A DNA stretch of 64,000 bases from Alteromonas pelagimontana (GTDB lineage Bacteria > Pseudomonadota > Gammaproteobacteria > Enterobacterales > Alteromonadaceae), in the NCBI RefSeq assembly GCF_002499975.2, contig NZ_CP052766.1:1116001-1180000 (forward strand), in the 5' to 3' direction. The notes under the pieces were generated by a model that worked only from the letters and a program-made list of their open reading frames with translations, searched no databases and was not told where the DNA came from. Shown here piece by piece: positions 8,285 through 16,335 of the stretch. Position 1 is the stretch's first letter, and every line of letters starts with the position of its first letter. The position numbers and the translations under genes were made by a program.

Positions 8285-8819
8285 TTTCCACCTCCAAATC
8301 CAGCTTCAACTTTGATAATGCACTATAGAGTCGCGATTTTACCGTATTGGCAGAAAGCCCTAGCTGCTGGGCAATCTCATCAAAAGTAAATTGTCCAAAG
8401 AATTTCAACTCCACAATGGCTTTTTGCGTCAGCGGTAGTTTCTGCATCGCCCTGATTAATGACGCGCTGGCGCGATCGCTGAGTACATCTGCCTCGGGGC
8501 CATTATTTTCACATACAGGTTCAGGAACATCGTCCATCCCCTGTTCCGGGCGTTTGCGCCGATAAAACTCTATACAGCGATAGTGGGCGACGCGGAAAAG
8601 CCAGCTTTTAAAGCTGCCTTCTTTGCGATAATTTCCCAGACTACGAAAGACCGAAATAAAAATGTCCTGCATCAAGTCTGCAGCATCATGAGAATTTCCA
8701 GTCATGCGAATTCCATAATGATAAATGGATTTTTCGTAGCGTTTTATCAGCGCAAGCCAAGCCTTCTTGTTTCCACTCAGGGCTTGTTCAATGAGTTTTT
8801 CATCGCGCTTTTCAAACAC
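8277..8819 (-). CDS. RNA polymerase ECF-family sigma factor (sigma-70 family)
   Basis: A 180-residue sigma factor with the ECF two-domain layout. Sigma2 (about 20-90) includes DAADLMQDIFISVFRSLGNY and the region 2.4 stretch FKSWLFRVAHYRCIEFYRRK. A linker follows, then sigma4 (about 120-175), ending in the helix-turn-helix LGLSANTVKSRLYSALSKLK. It begins at a GTG with AGGA 8 bases upstream; no in-frame ATG precedes the conserved core. It is the first gene of a three-gene minus-strand operon with an anti-sigma factor and a secreted coiled-coil protein. Such sigma factors usually activate their own operon; I could not identify the matching promoter by eye. Confidence 0.92.
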   Translation of the reverse strand: MFEKRDEKLIEQALSGNKKAWLALIKRYEKSIYHYGIRMTGNSHDAADLMQDIFISVFRSLGNYRKEGSFKSWLFRVAHYRCIEFYRRKRPEQGMDDVPEPVCENNGPEADVLSDRASASLIRAMQKLPLTQKAIVELKFFGQFTFDEIAQQLGLSANTVKSRLYSALSKLKLDLEVENA

Positions 8820-9154
8820 GTGTTGTTCCTGTGAGTGATGTTGTTATTACATTTGTAGAGAAAGTCGAGAGGGCGGCCGAAAAAGTTTTAACTTTTTTAT
8901 ATTTTTTCCACCGCAACATTAAGTTCACGCAGATTACGAGAGTATTTTTTTGTTGAGCGGATAGTGACTATTACGTCAGCGATCTGGGCAAGAGCATGAA
9001 TGAATAAAAATTCAGCAGTCTTGAAACTAAGCAACAATTTCTTCGCCGAAATGCCGTAAAATCATCACTGATGGCTCTGCTGGAGCATCCCTGCTCCAGA
9101 AGTTCGGCTAAGAAATCCTCACTTATTGTTTAAAAATTACTCGCTCTCTCTGCG
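8820..9154. other. Intergenic region upstream of the ECF sigma gene
   Basis: About 335 bp between the ECF sigma gene and the end of the LytTR gene. It is AT-rich near 8880-8910, where the sigma promoter is expected on the minus strand. It contains the first copy of a 44-bp repeat (9072-9115). No coding frame is supported. Confidence 0.6.
9072..9115 (+). repeat. 44-bp dispersed repeat, copy 1
   Basis: It starts TGGCTCTGCTGGAGCATCCC and ends in GTTCGGCTAAGAAA. It matches the segment at 11602-11645 at 42 of 44 positions in the same orientation. This copy contains a perfect 8-bp hairpin (CTGGAGCA / TGCTCCAG, TCCC loop). Flanking sequence outside the 44 bp is unrelated between copies. Confidence 0.85.
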
Positions 9155-9700
9155 TCAGCAAAAAGCTTGTTTAAAGTCATCTTTATAACGACGAGACAAG
9201 CTAAGAATCTTACCGCTTCTTAACGTAACTTCTCCATCTCCACTGGAATAATAACGGATATTGTCGATGGCTTGATTATTAATTATGTGGCTGCGATGGA
9301 TGCGGCTAAAGCCTTTCGAGGAGAATCGATCAGTGAAGGAGGACAATGTTGAACGAAGCGCGTAAATCAACTCACGTAACCACACCATCAGGACCACGTG
9401 ACAGATGGAAAAGATCAGCGAGCCGATTAGGTGCAATACAATTTGTCGGCTGATATCACCTAATCGTGGAGGATTACTGGCAAACCAGTAGGCAAGTGCT
9501 GGCAGTAGCAGAAGCACTGAAATCGCACTGGAATACTCCCAGGTCACAGGCTCCCATACCTCAACGGTGGGGCTGCCATTTCGGCTGTATTCCATCCATA
9601 CAGAAGAAGCGTTGATACCATTATTGACAATAAAATATAGCGCCGCTAATAAGTAACAGTAACCTGTCTTATGTTTATCAAAACGCTCAAAAATGCTCAT
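9155..9700 (-). pseudogene. LytTR-type membrane regulator with apparent internal deletion
   Basis: A 181-residue open frame (ATG at 9700, GGTGGA upstream). The N-terminal part has membrane helices typical of integral-membrane LytTR proteins (YLLAALYFIV, SAISVLLLLPALAYWFA, LIGSLIFSICHVVLMVWL). It then joins directly, near residues 115-117 (about 9350-9357), to the second half of a LytTR DNA-binding domain: LSSFTDRF, FSRIHRSHIINNQ, GEVTLRSGKILSLSRRYKDD. Intact relatives have about 100 more residues here: the last membrane helix, a linker and the first strands of the LytTR domain. The frame is kept, so a short protein could be made, but half the DNA-binding domain is missing. It diverges from the acyltransferase gene, its likely former target or partner. 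Confidence 0.65.
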
Positions 9701-9808
9701 CCCACTATTCCACCGCTTATCACAAAAACCCCGCAACTCAATAATAGGGCTCTACTTTTAGGTAACTACATCGCGCAGTATGTTCTAAAAATCACTTGGA
9801 GCGCAATG

Positions 9809-11008
9809 ATGAAAAATTCTGTAAATGAGCGTCGCTACGACGTAGACTGGTTGAGAACTCTGGCCTTTGGCATCCTCATTTTGTATCACGTGGGAATGTA
9901 CTATGTTGCTGATTGGGAATGGCATATCAAAAGCGACGAAACGTCGGAATTTTTACAGAACCTAATGATATTGACCAACCCATGGCGGATGTCATTACTG
10001 TTTTTTATCAGTGCCATGGCTTTAGCATTAGTAGAACATAAGTACTCTGGCTGGCGCCTGATCAGTAACCGCACTTTACGCTTAATGATCCCCTTGCTAT
10101 TTGGTATGTTTGTCATCGTTGCACCGCAAGTTTATATTGAAGCACGCAATCAATCCGCAATTGCGCCAGGTTTTCTGGCATTCTGGGCTGAGTATATTAA
10201 CCCCCGCACTTCACTACTCGCGCAACATCACACTTCCATTGGGCTACTCACATGGAACCATCTATGGTTTTTGCCTTATTTGTGGGTATACAGCCTCTTG
10301 CTGTCAGGAATGAGCGTGCCTTTGAAGAAGCTGGCTCAATCGACTGCGCTTAGCAATGCATCGCCGCGGCTCGCATTTATTGTTATTGTTGTTGCGCTGG
10401 CAGGCGTGTGGGTAGCGTTACGTGAACATTTTCCAGTCACACACGCATTGGTTGATGACGGGTACAATCACGGTAAATATTTTCTAATTTTTGTTGCCGG
10501 ATATCTGTTCGTGTTACAGGGCAACTGGTGGCAAGCCGTTATCACCAACCGCAGGACATTTGGAGTTTTGGCGGTTGCCGGATACAGTTGGCTCTTAGTT
10601 GACAGACAAGGCCTGCTGAATGTCGGGGAACAGCTGGACAACCTGCTGATAATTAAATTCATTCACGGATGCCTGCTATCACTGAATCACTGGGCGTGGA
10701 TCTTCGCCGTGACAGGATATGCCGGCTACTGGCTCAACCGCCCCTCCTCGGTTATCCGTTACGCAAATCAAGCCATTTTGCCTTGGTATATTTTGCATCA
10801 AACTCTGATTGTATTGGCTGCCTGGTGGCTAAAGCCCTTTGACATCGCTCCCGGTGTGGAAAGCGTTATTATTATCGCGCTGACCTGCCTGGGTTGCTTA
10901 TTCGGCTACGCGCTGGCTAAACGCGTTTCTGTACTGCGGATACTGGTGGGGCTGAAAAGGGAAACGCGGCGGCCTTTACGTAAGTCTATGTTGGCAAAAA
11001 ACCTGTAA
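9809..11008 (+). CDS. Membrane acyltransferase (acyltransferase-3 / OpgC-like family)
   Basis: About 399 residues with ten or so membrane helices through the whole length. It opens with RRYDVDWLRTLAFGILILYH, which carries the conserved R/D-x-D-x-L-R-x-x-A signature of acyltransferase-3 proteins, and includes the later helix-rich NHLWFLPYLW and ILPWYILHQTLIVL segments. These proteins usually transfer acyl (often acetyl or succinyl) groups to extracytoplasmic glycans; the substrate here is unknown. I chose ATG 9809 because GGAG lies 7 bases upstream; ATG 9806 is next to it, and upstream extension would overlap the divergent LytTR gene. The sequence ends in a basic cytoplasmic tail. Confidence 0.85.
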   Translation: MKNSVNERRYDVDWLRTLAFGILILYHVGMYYVADWEWHIKSDETSEFLQNLMILTNPWRMSLLFFISAMALALVEHKYSGWRLISNRTLRLMIPLLFGMFVIVAPQVYIEARNQSAIAPGFLAFWAEYINPRTSLLAQHHTSIGLLTWNHLWFLPYLWVYSLLLSGMSVPLKKLAQSTALSNASPRLAFIVIVVALAGVWVALREHFPVTHALVDDGYNHGKYFLIFVAGYLFVLQGNWWQAVITNRRTFGVLAVAGYSWLLVDRQGLLNVGEQLDNLLIIKFIHGCLLSLNHWAWIFAVTGYAGYWLNRPSSVIRYANQAILPWYILHQTLIVLAAWWLKPFDIAPGVESVIIIALTCLGCLFGYALAKRVSVLRILVGLKRETRRPLRKSMLAKNL

Positions 11009-11145
11009 TGCGAATCCGCATCGATATGTGCTCACTCAGCGCGAGAATTTTTCAACTTTTGACAAGCCAATTTCGTGAAGGTTTAGTGGGGCTAAATCGA
11101 ACGCAATTGGCGCACTCGAAAGCTGAAAGCCGCGCTCTTTTGGCC

Positions 11146-11499
11146 TTAGGCAAACTTGCTCCTAAACGCAAAATACACAGCGCCAACCAGACAAAGGCCA
11201 GCCCACAGGTAATCCAGCTTTAGCGGTTCCCGAAGGTAAAAGACTGAAAAAGGCACAAATACCATCAAGGTGATAACTTCTTGCAGAATTTTCAGCTGGC
11301 CAACATTCAGCGCTGTATAGCCAATTCGATTAGCCGGTACCTGCAGCAGGTATTCGAACAGCGCGATTCCCCAACTTATCAACGCAGCAATAATCCACGG
11401 CTTGTGGTTTAACTCCTTCAGATGCGCGTACCAGGCAAACGTCATAAAAATATTACTTACAACAAGTAGTGAAACACTGATAATTATGGGATTCATCAT
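11146..11499 (-). CDS. DUF486 (DMT-like) small membrane protein
   Basis: A 117-residue protein with four predicted membrane helices: IIISVSLLVVSNIFMTFAWY, IIAALISWGIALFEYLL, LKILQEVITLMVFVPFSVFYL and YLWAGLCLVGAVYFAF. The pattern, including the central LLQVPANRIGY and REPLKLDYLWAGLCLVGAVY segments, is that of the DUF486 family, related to small drug/metabolite transporters. Its substrate is unknown. Two adjacent ATGs (11499, 11496) are both possible starts. It stands alone, convergent with the acyltransferase gene, inside the interval bracketed by the 44-bp repeats. Confidence 0.85.
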   Translation of the reverse strand: MMNPIIISVSLLVVSNIFMTFAWYAHLKELNHKPWIIAALISWGIALFEYLLQVPANRIGYTALNVGQLKILQEVITLMVFVPFSVFYLREPLKLDYLWAGLCLVGAVYFAFRSKFA

Positions 11500-11601
11500 T
11501 GAACCGACACTGCATTTTGTGCGCTAACTTTAGCGTCAAATAAGTAGAAAGTCATGATGTGTTTGCTGCTGGAAACAGGATTTGTAGTTGCGTTATTAAG
11601 T

Positions 11602-11645
11602 TGGCTCTGCTGGCGCTTCCCTGCTCCAGAAGTTCGGCTAAGAAA
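11602..11645 (+). repeat. 44-bp dispersed repeat, copy 2
   Basis: Same orientation as the copy at 9072-9115, with two substitutions out of 44. Both substitutions fall in the hairpin's left arm (CTGGCGCT instead of CTGGAGCA), so the stem is weakened in this copy. A plus-strand frame from 11554 to 11745 reads through it but has no domain support. Confidence 0.85.
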
Positions 11646-11655
11646 CGTAAGATTC

Positions 11656-11695
11656 TGCTGCTATCGATTTCGGATAGCAGCAATCCCACTATCCG
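11656..11695. other. Two overlapping, mutually exclusive hairpins
   Basis: A perfect 10-bp stem (TGCTGCTATC / GATAGCAGCA, 11656-11682, 7-base loop) overlaps a second inverted repeat CGGATAG / CTATCCG (11671-11695). The GGATAG segment can pair with only one partner at a time. It lies directly after the second 44-bp repeat. No T-run follows on the plus strand, so it is not a plain terminator. Confidence 0.5.
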
Positions 11696-11768
11696 ATGCC
11701 GTTCTTTCGGGGCGAATACTCTACCGCCACCTCATTAAGAGATAAGTCGGCTTACGGATTGTTCCTGA

Positions 11769-12677
11769 TCATTTCAAAGTGGGAATGGGAAGTAGTGGAG
11801 AGAAAATTTCGCCGATGCGGCGGAATAATCGCATACGAGTAGTTCCCCCACGCCATACCAGGCCTATCTCGCGATACGCTTCTTCTTCAGCGGGAAGCGC
11901 CTTCAACGCTGTATTGCTTAGAATATTCTGATTTAATGCTAGTTCGGGTAAGAACGTATAGCCCAGTTTGCTGTTAGCAAGTTGTACCAGGGTGTAAAGG
12001 CTGGAGGCAGCGAGACTACTTACCTGCTCACGGTGTTGCAGCCCACATGCACTAACAGCATGCCCCGTCATGCAATGTTCCTGTTGCAGTAAAAAAATGC
12101 TGTTTTTGGGAAGCGAAGTAATATCCATAGGATCGGGTAATTTGCACGCAAGATCTTGATGCGCAACTAAATGGAAGGGATCATGCCCCAGCACCATTTG
12201 TTTACAACCCGGCGTTTGCATAGGCAACGCCAGAATAAGCAGATCCAGCCTGCCATCGGCCAATTGTTGCAACAAGTTGTCGGTGGTATCTTCCTGAAGT
12301 TCTAACGATATATCGGGTAGAAAGGTGCTAAACGCCCCTATCATTCCCTCAAAAAGAAACGGCGCTATAGTGGGGATCACGCCTAGCTTCAATTTGCCTC
12401 GTTGCCAATTGCCCGCATTTTGCGCGTACTCAACCAGTTCACTTGCTTCCTGAAGTAGTATTTTGCTGCGTTCCACCACATCAAGTCCGAGCGAGGTAAA
12501 TACGAAGGTTTTATGTTCCCGCTCTAGTAGCTGACTACCAAAATGATCTTCAAGATTTTGAATTGCCGTACTTAATGTAGATTGACTGACATTGCAACGT
12601 TGTGCTGCGCGGTGGAAATGCTGCTCCTGGTGTAGTGTCACCAGGTAGTGCAGGTGCTTGAGATTCGGCCATTTCAT
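11769..12677 (-). CDS. oxyR: LysR-family hydrogen peroxide sensor OxyR
   Basis: A 302-residue LysR regulator. The N-terminal winged helix-turn-helix (1-60) includes FHRAAQRCNVSQSTLSTAIQ and the C-terminal part is a periplasmic-binding-like effector domain (about 92-295). In the segment QEHCMTGHAVSAC the two cysteines, Cys202 and Cys211, have the same nine-residue spacing as the redox pair Cys199/Cys208 of E. coli OxyR. This supports a working peroxide switch that induces catalase, Ahp and related genes. No katG, ahpC or recG lies next to it. A 9-9-9 palindrome upstream of the start is a candidate site for autoregulation. Confidence 0.9.
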   Translation of the reverse strand: MKWPNLKHLHYLVTLHQEQHFHRAAQRCNVSQSTLSTAIQNLEDHFGSQLLEREHKTFVFTSLGLDVVERSKILLQEASELVEYAQNAGNWQRGKLKLGVIPTIAPFLFEGMIGAFSTFLPDISLELQEDTTDNLLQQLADGRLDLLILALPMQTPGCKQMVLGHDPFHLVAHQDLACKLPDPMDITSLPKNSIFLLQQEHCMTGHAVSACGLQHREQVSSLAASSLYTLVQLANSKLGYTFLPELALNQNILSNTALKALPAEEEAYREIGLVWRGGTTRMRLFRRIGEIFSPLLPIPTLK

Positions 12678-12705
12678 ATCTCAACCTTTTAGATTAAAAG
12701 TTTGA

Positions 12706-12732
12706 TTTGTAATCTATCATAAGGATTACAAA
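12706..12732. promoter_or_regulatory. Palindromic operator candidate upstream of oxyR
   Basis: Perfect 9-bp arms TTTGTAATC / GATTACAAA are separated by 9 bases and end about 30 bp before the oxyR start. Dyads of this size in the promoter of a LysR gene are usually binding sites for the regulator itself. The arms are not a close match to the E. coli OxyR ATAG/CTAT quartet. Confidence 0.45.
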
Positions 12733-12992
12733 AGCACCAATTCGTATTAAACTAGTCATTGCTGCATCAATGGTATTAATTCTGCAGGACAGCTGTTAGC
12801 GATAAAGAAATGCTCATTTATTGTCATAAACTGTTCATCAACGAATGGCAGCAGTAGCGCTTATAAAAACTATAATGTAGTAACATGGTACAGCTCCTGA
12901 TGACCGCCCCCGTATGCCGCCTTAAGTCGGTTTATGGGTACGAAAAATCTTTAGGAAGCGAAGACTATAATTAAAATAAGCTAGGAGATGCG

Positions 12993-13988
12993 ATGATGAA
13001 AGGACATTTCAAGAATATTCTTTGCGTATTAAATGATACTCACAAACAAGACGAGGTTGTCGCTCAGGCTATTCATATTGCCAAAAATCACCAGGCTGAA
13101 CTTACTATCATGTTAGCGCTTGAAGCATTGCCGCCTAACGCTAACATGATTATGCAATCTTTTTCGTATTTAGAATCCAGTAATACAATGGGCGCGGCAG
13201 CTAATGACTGGCTGCAAGATCAAATAGCCGGATGGTCTCGCCAGTATCCGATGAGCGGTGTCGTCTGCGTGGGTCATTCATTTGTCGATATTATTAGCAA
13301 AGTAGTAAACGATGAGCACGATTTGGTCATTAAACTGTCGGAGTCTGCGTTTGTCGAACGGCTGTTTAACAGTGACGACATGCATCTATTTCGCAAGTGC
13401 CCCTGCCCGGTATGGGTGATTCACCGTGGACAAACCGATCAGTACAAAAATGTCGTTGCCGCAATAGATTTAAATTATCACTATCCTGCTCATGAAGTGT
13501 CTGTACGCAAAAAGCTTAACCTCGATATCTTGCGTTATTCCGCCCAAATTGCCTTACTGGAATTCGCTCAGCTACACATTGTTCACGTGTTTGATGCCGT
13601 TCCGGAAAATATTTTGCGAGACGGATTTATCAGTGTCGATGAAGATGCCATGGAGCGGGATTTGGCAAAAATCCATTTAGAACGTGAAAATGAACTTGAA
13701 AGACTGTTATTCGAGCTACAAAAAGAGTTGAAACCTGGCGTGCTGGAATACCTCCAACCGCATGCGCATCTTGTTCACGGTTATCCACGCAGAGAAATAT
13801 CAGCTACCGCAAAATCGCTGGGCGCGGATGCCATTGTAATGGGTACAATTTCGCGTCTAGGTGTTCCCGGGTTCATTATGGGTGGAACCGCAGAGGAAAC
13901 CATTCAGCATCTTAAATGTGCCGTTATTGGTATTAAACCAGAAGGATTTATTACACCCGTCAACACCAAAAAGAAAGCGGTGAAATAG
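12993..13988 (+). CDS. Tandem-domain universal stress protein (UspE-like)
   Basis: A 331-residue cytoplasmic protein made of two Usp domains. The first (about 6-145) begins FKNILCVLNDTHKQDEVVAQ and ends VWVIHRG. The second (about 150-315) begins KNVVAAIDLN and carries the G-x2-G-x9-G(S/T)-type nucleotide loop as MGTISRLGVPGFIMGGTAEE. This is the UspE architecture, linked in other bacteria to stress survival, motility and adhesion. ATG codons at 12993 and 12996 are both close to the GGAG at 12984; 12996 has the better spacing. A TATAAT-like hexamer lies near 12870. The gene stands alone and shares a bidirectional terminator with the convergent PiT gene. Confidence 0.88.
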   Translation: MMKGHFKNILCVLNDTHKQDEVVAQAIHIAKNHQAELTIMLALEALPPNANMIMQSFSYLESSNTMGAAANDWLQDQIAGWSRQYPMSGVVCVGHSFVDIISKVVNDEHDLVIKLSESAFVERLFNSDDMHLFRKCPCPVWVIHRGQTDQYKNVVAAIDLNYHYPAHEVSVRKKLNLDILRYSAQIALLEFAQLHIVHVFDAVPENILRDGFISVDEDAMERDLAKIHLERENELERLLFELQKELKPGVLEYLQPHAHLVHGYPRREISATAKSLGADAIVMGTISRLGVPGFIMGGTAEETIQHLKCAVIGIKPEGFITPVNTKKKAVK

Positions 13989-13990
13989 AA

Positions 13991-14014
13991 AAGCCAGGCC
14001 TGAAAGCCTGGCTT
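13991..14014. terminator. Terminator between the usp and PiT genes
   Basis: A perfect 9-bp stem AAGCCAGGC / GCCTGGCTT with a six-base loop lies three bases after the usp stop and 20 bases from the PiT stop. A moderate T-rich stretch follows on plus. It probably serves both convergent genes. Confidence 0.7.
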
Positions 14015-14035
14015 CAACTTTATTTCTGAAGCTTC

Positions 14036-15307
14036 TTACGCTACGCCAAACACACCTTTTAGCATAAAGAAGAAAATAATCGAGAGAATAGCACCTGCCG
14101 GCAAAGTAATAACCCACGACACCACGATATTGCGCACTATGCCCAGATTCAGCGCCGAAACACCCCGCGCCATTCCCACTCCTAACACTGCACCCACAAG
14201 CGTTTGCGTAGTAGAAATAGGTAATCCGGTGCCTGATGCGATAACAACCGTACATGCCGCAGCCAGTTCAGCAGCAAAACCGCGACTAGGAGTTAAATGG
14301 GTAATCCCCTGACCGATGGTTTTAATGACTCGATGACCAAATAGTGCAAGGCCGGCGACAATCCCCAAGCCTCCCAGAGGAAGAATCCAAGGTGCCAGCG
14401 TAGAACTGGCGTTAATTTGTCCACCTGAACTTACGACACTGACAACTGCGGCCAGAGGACCGATAGCGTTCGCGACATCGTTAGAACCATGCGCAAATGC
14501 CATACAACAAGCTGTGACTACCATTAATATAGCAAAAACTTTTTCCACATTGGCAGTTTGCAAGTCGGCGTCATGAGACTGTGTATAAGACATTCTGCCG
14601 ATAAGCCATTTACCCATGATACCCAGCAAAACAGCAATACCAATCGCCAATAGGTAACCGCCAACTGGCGATAATGTTAAGCCAATGTGGGTTAACCCTT
14701 TTTTGATTGTGACCAATGACATGACAAAACCAGCCAGACCCATGTAGAAAGGCACGTACCGTTTAGCGTTTGCCAGAGGCGTAGGTGTGCTAAATATGAG
14801 CTTTTGCGCACTCATAAAAATCAGGTAAGCGATAACCCCGGAGATAGCGGGCGTAACAATCCAGCTACCCACAATGCCGCCGACTTTGTCCCACGACACA
14901 GCGTCCATGCTGACACCGGTAGCGGTAAACCCGATAATTGCACCTATGATGGAATGTGTAGTCGACACCGGCCATCCTAACCATGATGCCAGTCCTAACC
15001 AAATACCGGCAGCAAGGAGTGATGCAATCATTCCAAGTACCAGTAAATCTGGTCGCTCAGTAAAATAAAGGGGATCAATTATGCCTTTACGAATCGTAGA
15101 GGTAACTTCACCGCCGGCTAGATAAGCGCCAGCGAATTCAAAAATCATTGCTATAAAAATAGCTTGTTTGATAGTCAACGCTTTGGAACCCACCGAGGTT
15201 CCCATAGCGTTTGCAACATCGTTAGCCCCAATACCCCAGGCCATAATGAAGCCTACGACAGCGGCCATGATGATGAGGATCATGCCATAGTTTTGCAGTA
15301 ATTCCAC
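14036..15307 (-). CDS. PiT-family low-affinity inorganic phosphate transporter
   Basis: A 423-residue inner-membrane permease with about ten helices. It carries the two duplicated PiT signatures: GANDVANAMGTSVGSKALT near the N-terminus and GSNDVANAIGPLAAVV in the second half. These proteins import phosphate, probably as neutral metal-phosphate, using the proton gradient. The length fits the bacterial PitA group. The DUF47 (PhoU-like) partner that often precedes pit genes is absent; instead the high-affinity pstCAB-phoU operon lies just upstream on the same strand, separated by about 290 bp. Phosphate uptake genes of both affinities are thus side by side. Confidence 0.93.
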   Translation of the reverse strand: MELLQNYGMILIIMAAVVGFIMAWGIGANDVANAMGTSVGSKALTIKQAIFIAMIFEFAGAYLAGGEVTSTIRKGIIDPLYFTERPDLLVLGMIASLLAAGIWLGLASWLGWPVSTTHSIIGAIIGFTATGVSMDAVSWDKVGGIVGSWIVTPAISGVIAYLIFMSAQKLIFSTPTPLANAKRYVPFYMGLAGFVMSLVTIKKGLTHIGLTLSPVGGYLLAIGIAVLLGIMGKWLIGRMSYTQSHDADLQTANVEKVFAILMVVTACCMAFAHGSNDVANAIGPLAAVVSVVSSGGQINASSTLAPWILPLGGLGIVAGLALFGHRVIKTIGQGITHLTPSRGFAAELAAACTVVIASGTGLPISTTQTLVGAVLGVGMARGVSALNLGIVRNIVVSWVITLPAGAILSIIFFFMLKGVFGVA

Positions 15308-15595
15308 AGATAATCGCTCCTGAGTTACGTGCGATCAGGGTTGATGAACACCCGTTGGCGTCGAAGTGAAGTGTGCCAATAAAGGCAGTGATTAATAGTC
15401 ATTGACAATAAATATCCGAGCTTTTGCATAGGTCAATTATTATACTTTTCTCGTCTTGGCTGCGGCGCATAATAACGTAATCAACGCAGTTGCCATAGAG
15501 GAAATTGGTTCAAAATGACGAAATAAAACAATTTATTCGTCGAACGTACATTAAAACGCCAGATGTTTCATATTTATGACAATAACAAAAGTTGT

Positions 15596-16312
15596 TTAAA
15601 ATAAACCCTCTAATTTTTGCTGAATGTTCTCCAGAGGAACATGTCTTACATCTCTCCCTCTGCTTAAGTAAACGACATATTCGCAAATATTCTTACACCG
15701 ATCGCCAATCCGCTCCAGTGAGCGCAAGGCCCAAAGCACCTCAAGCCAATCTTCCATTCCAGCAGAACTCTTTTCCATTTCGGAACTCGTAAATGTCAGT
15801 AGCTTTTTATATTCGCTGTCGATACGGTTGTCTTGATCATATACCTCCAGCGCTGCCTGTTCATCCTGTCTGGCAAGAGCGTCAAATGTACCACGCATCA
15901 TCGCAACGACTCTGTCTCCGATCAACAACATGCTGCTTTTGATGGTCTCTGACGCTGGCAACTTGTTGTTGGTTACCAGTCGCGCAATGCGCTCTATTTC
16001 ATCGCCAATTCTCTCAATGTCGGTAATTGCTTTTGCTACGGTCATGATGAGACGCAGATCACTGGCCGTTGGGTGACGCTTGGCGATAATACGCAAACAT
16101 TCTTCATCTATCTGCACTTCCATCGAATTGATTTTCAGATCGTTTAAAATAATCCGTTCTGCTAATCCGGCATTATTTGTTTTAATCGCACTGAGGGTAT
16201 CAATGAGCTGTTGCTCAACTTCCCCGCCCATGGTCAACACGGAATTACGTAAATTTTCCAGCTCAATATTAAAATTGCCAGAAATATGGGTGTTTAGTGC
16301 AACCTGTCTCAT
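15596..16312 (-). CDS. phoU: Phosphate-uptake regulator PhoU
   Basis: A 238-residue cytoplasmic helical protein with two PhoU repeats of three-helix bundles (about 15-105 and 120-215). Each has an acidic metal-binding motif: ITDIERIGDEIERIARL in the first and LRSLERIGDRCKNICEYVVY in the second. PhoU links the Pst transporter to the PhoR kinase and shuts off Pho signalling when phosphate is plentiful. It is the last gene of the pstCAB-phoU operon, starting 23 bases after pstB. phoB and phoR are not in the window. Confidence 0.95.
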   Translation of the reverse strand: MRQVALNTHISGNFNIELENLRNSVLTMGGEVEQQLIDTLSAIKTNNAGLAERIILNDLKINSMEVQIDEECLRIIAKRHPTASDLRLIMTVAKAITDIERIGDEIERIARLVTNNKLPASETIKSSMLLIGDRVVAMMRGTFDALARQDEQAALEVYDQDNRIDSEYKKLLTFTSSEMEKSSAGMEDWLEVLWALRSLERIGDRCKNICEYVVYLSRGRDVRHVPLENIQQKLEGLF

Positions 16313-16335
16313 CGTCTTTTCCTCAAAACCGCAGA

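Noticed and set aside
11554-11745. 63-codon plus-strand frame through the second 44-bp repeat
   Set aside because: Reads through a repeat and hairpins, Cys/Arg-rich, no ribosome site and no domain.
13857-14255. 132-codon minus-strand frame at the end of the usp gene
   Set aside because: Overlaps both the usp gene and the PiT 3' end, crosses their terminator, and is Gly/Cys/Tyr-rich shadow coding.
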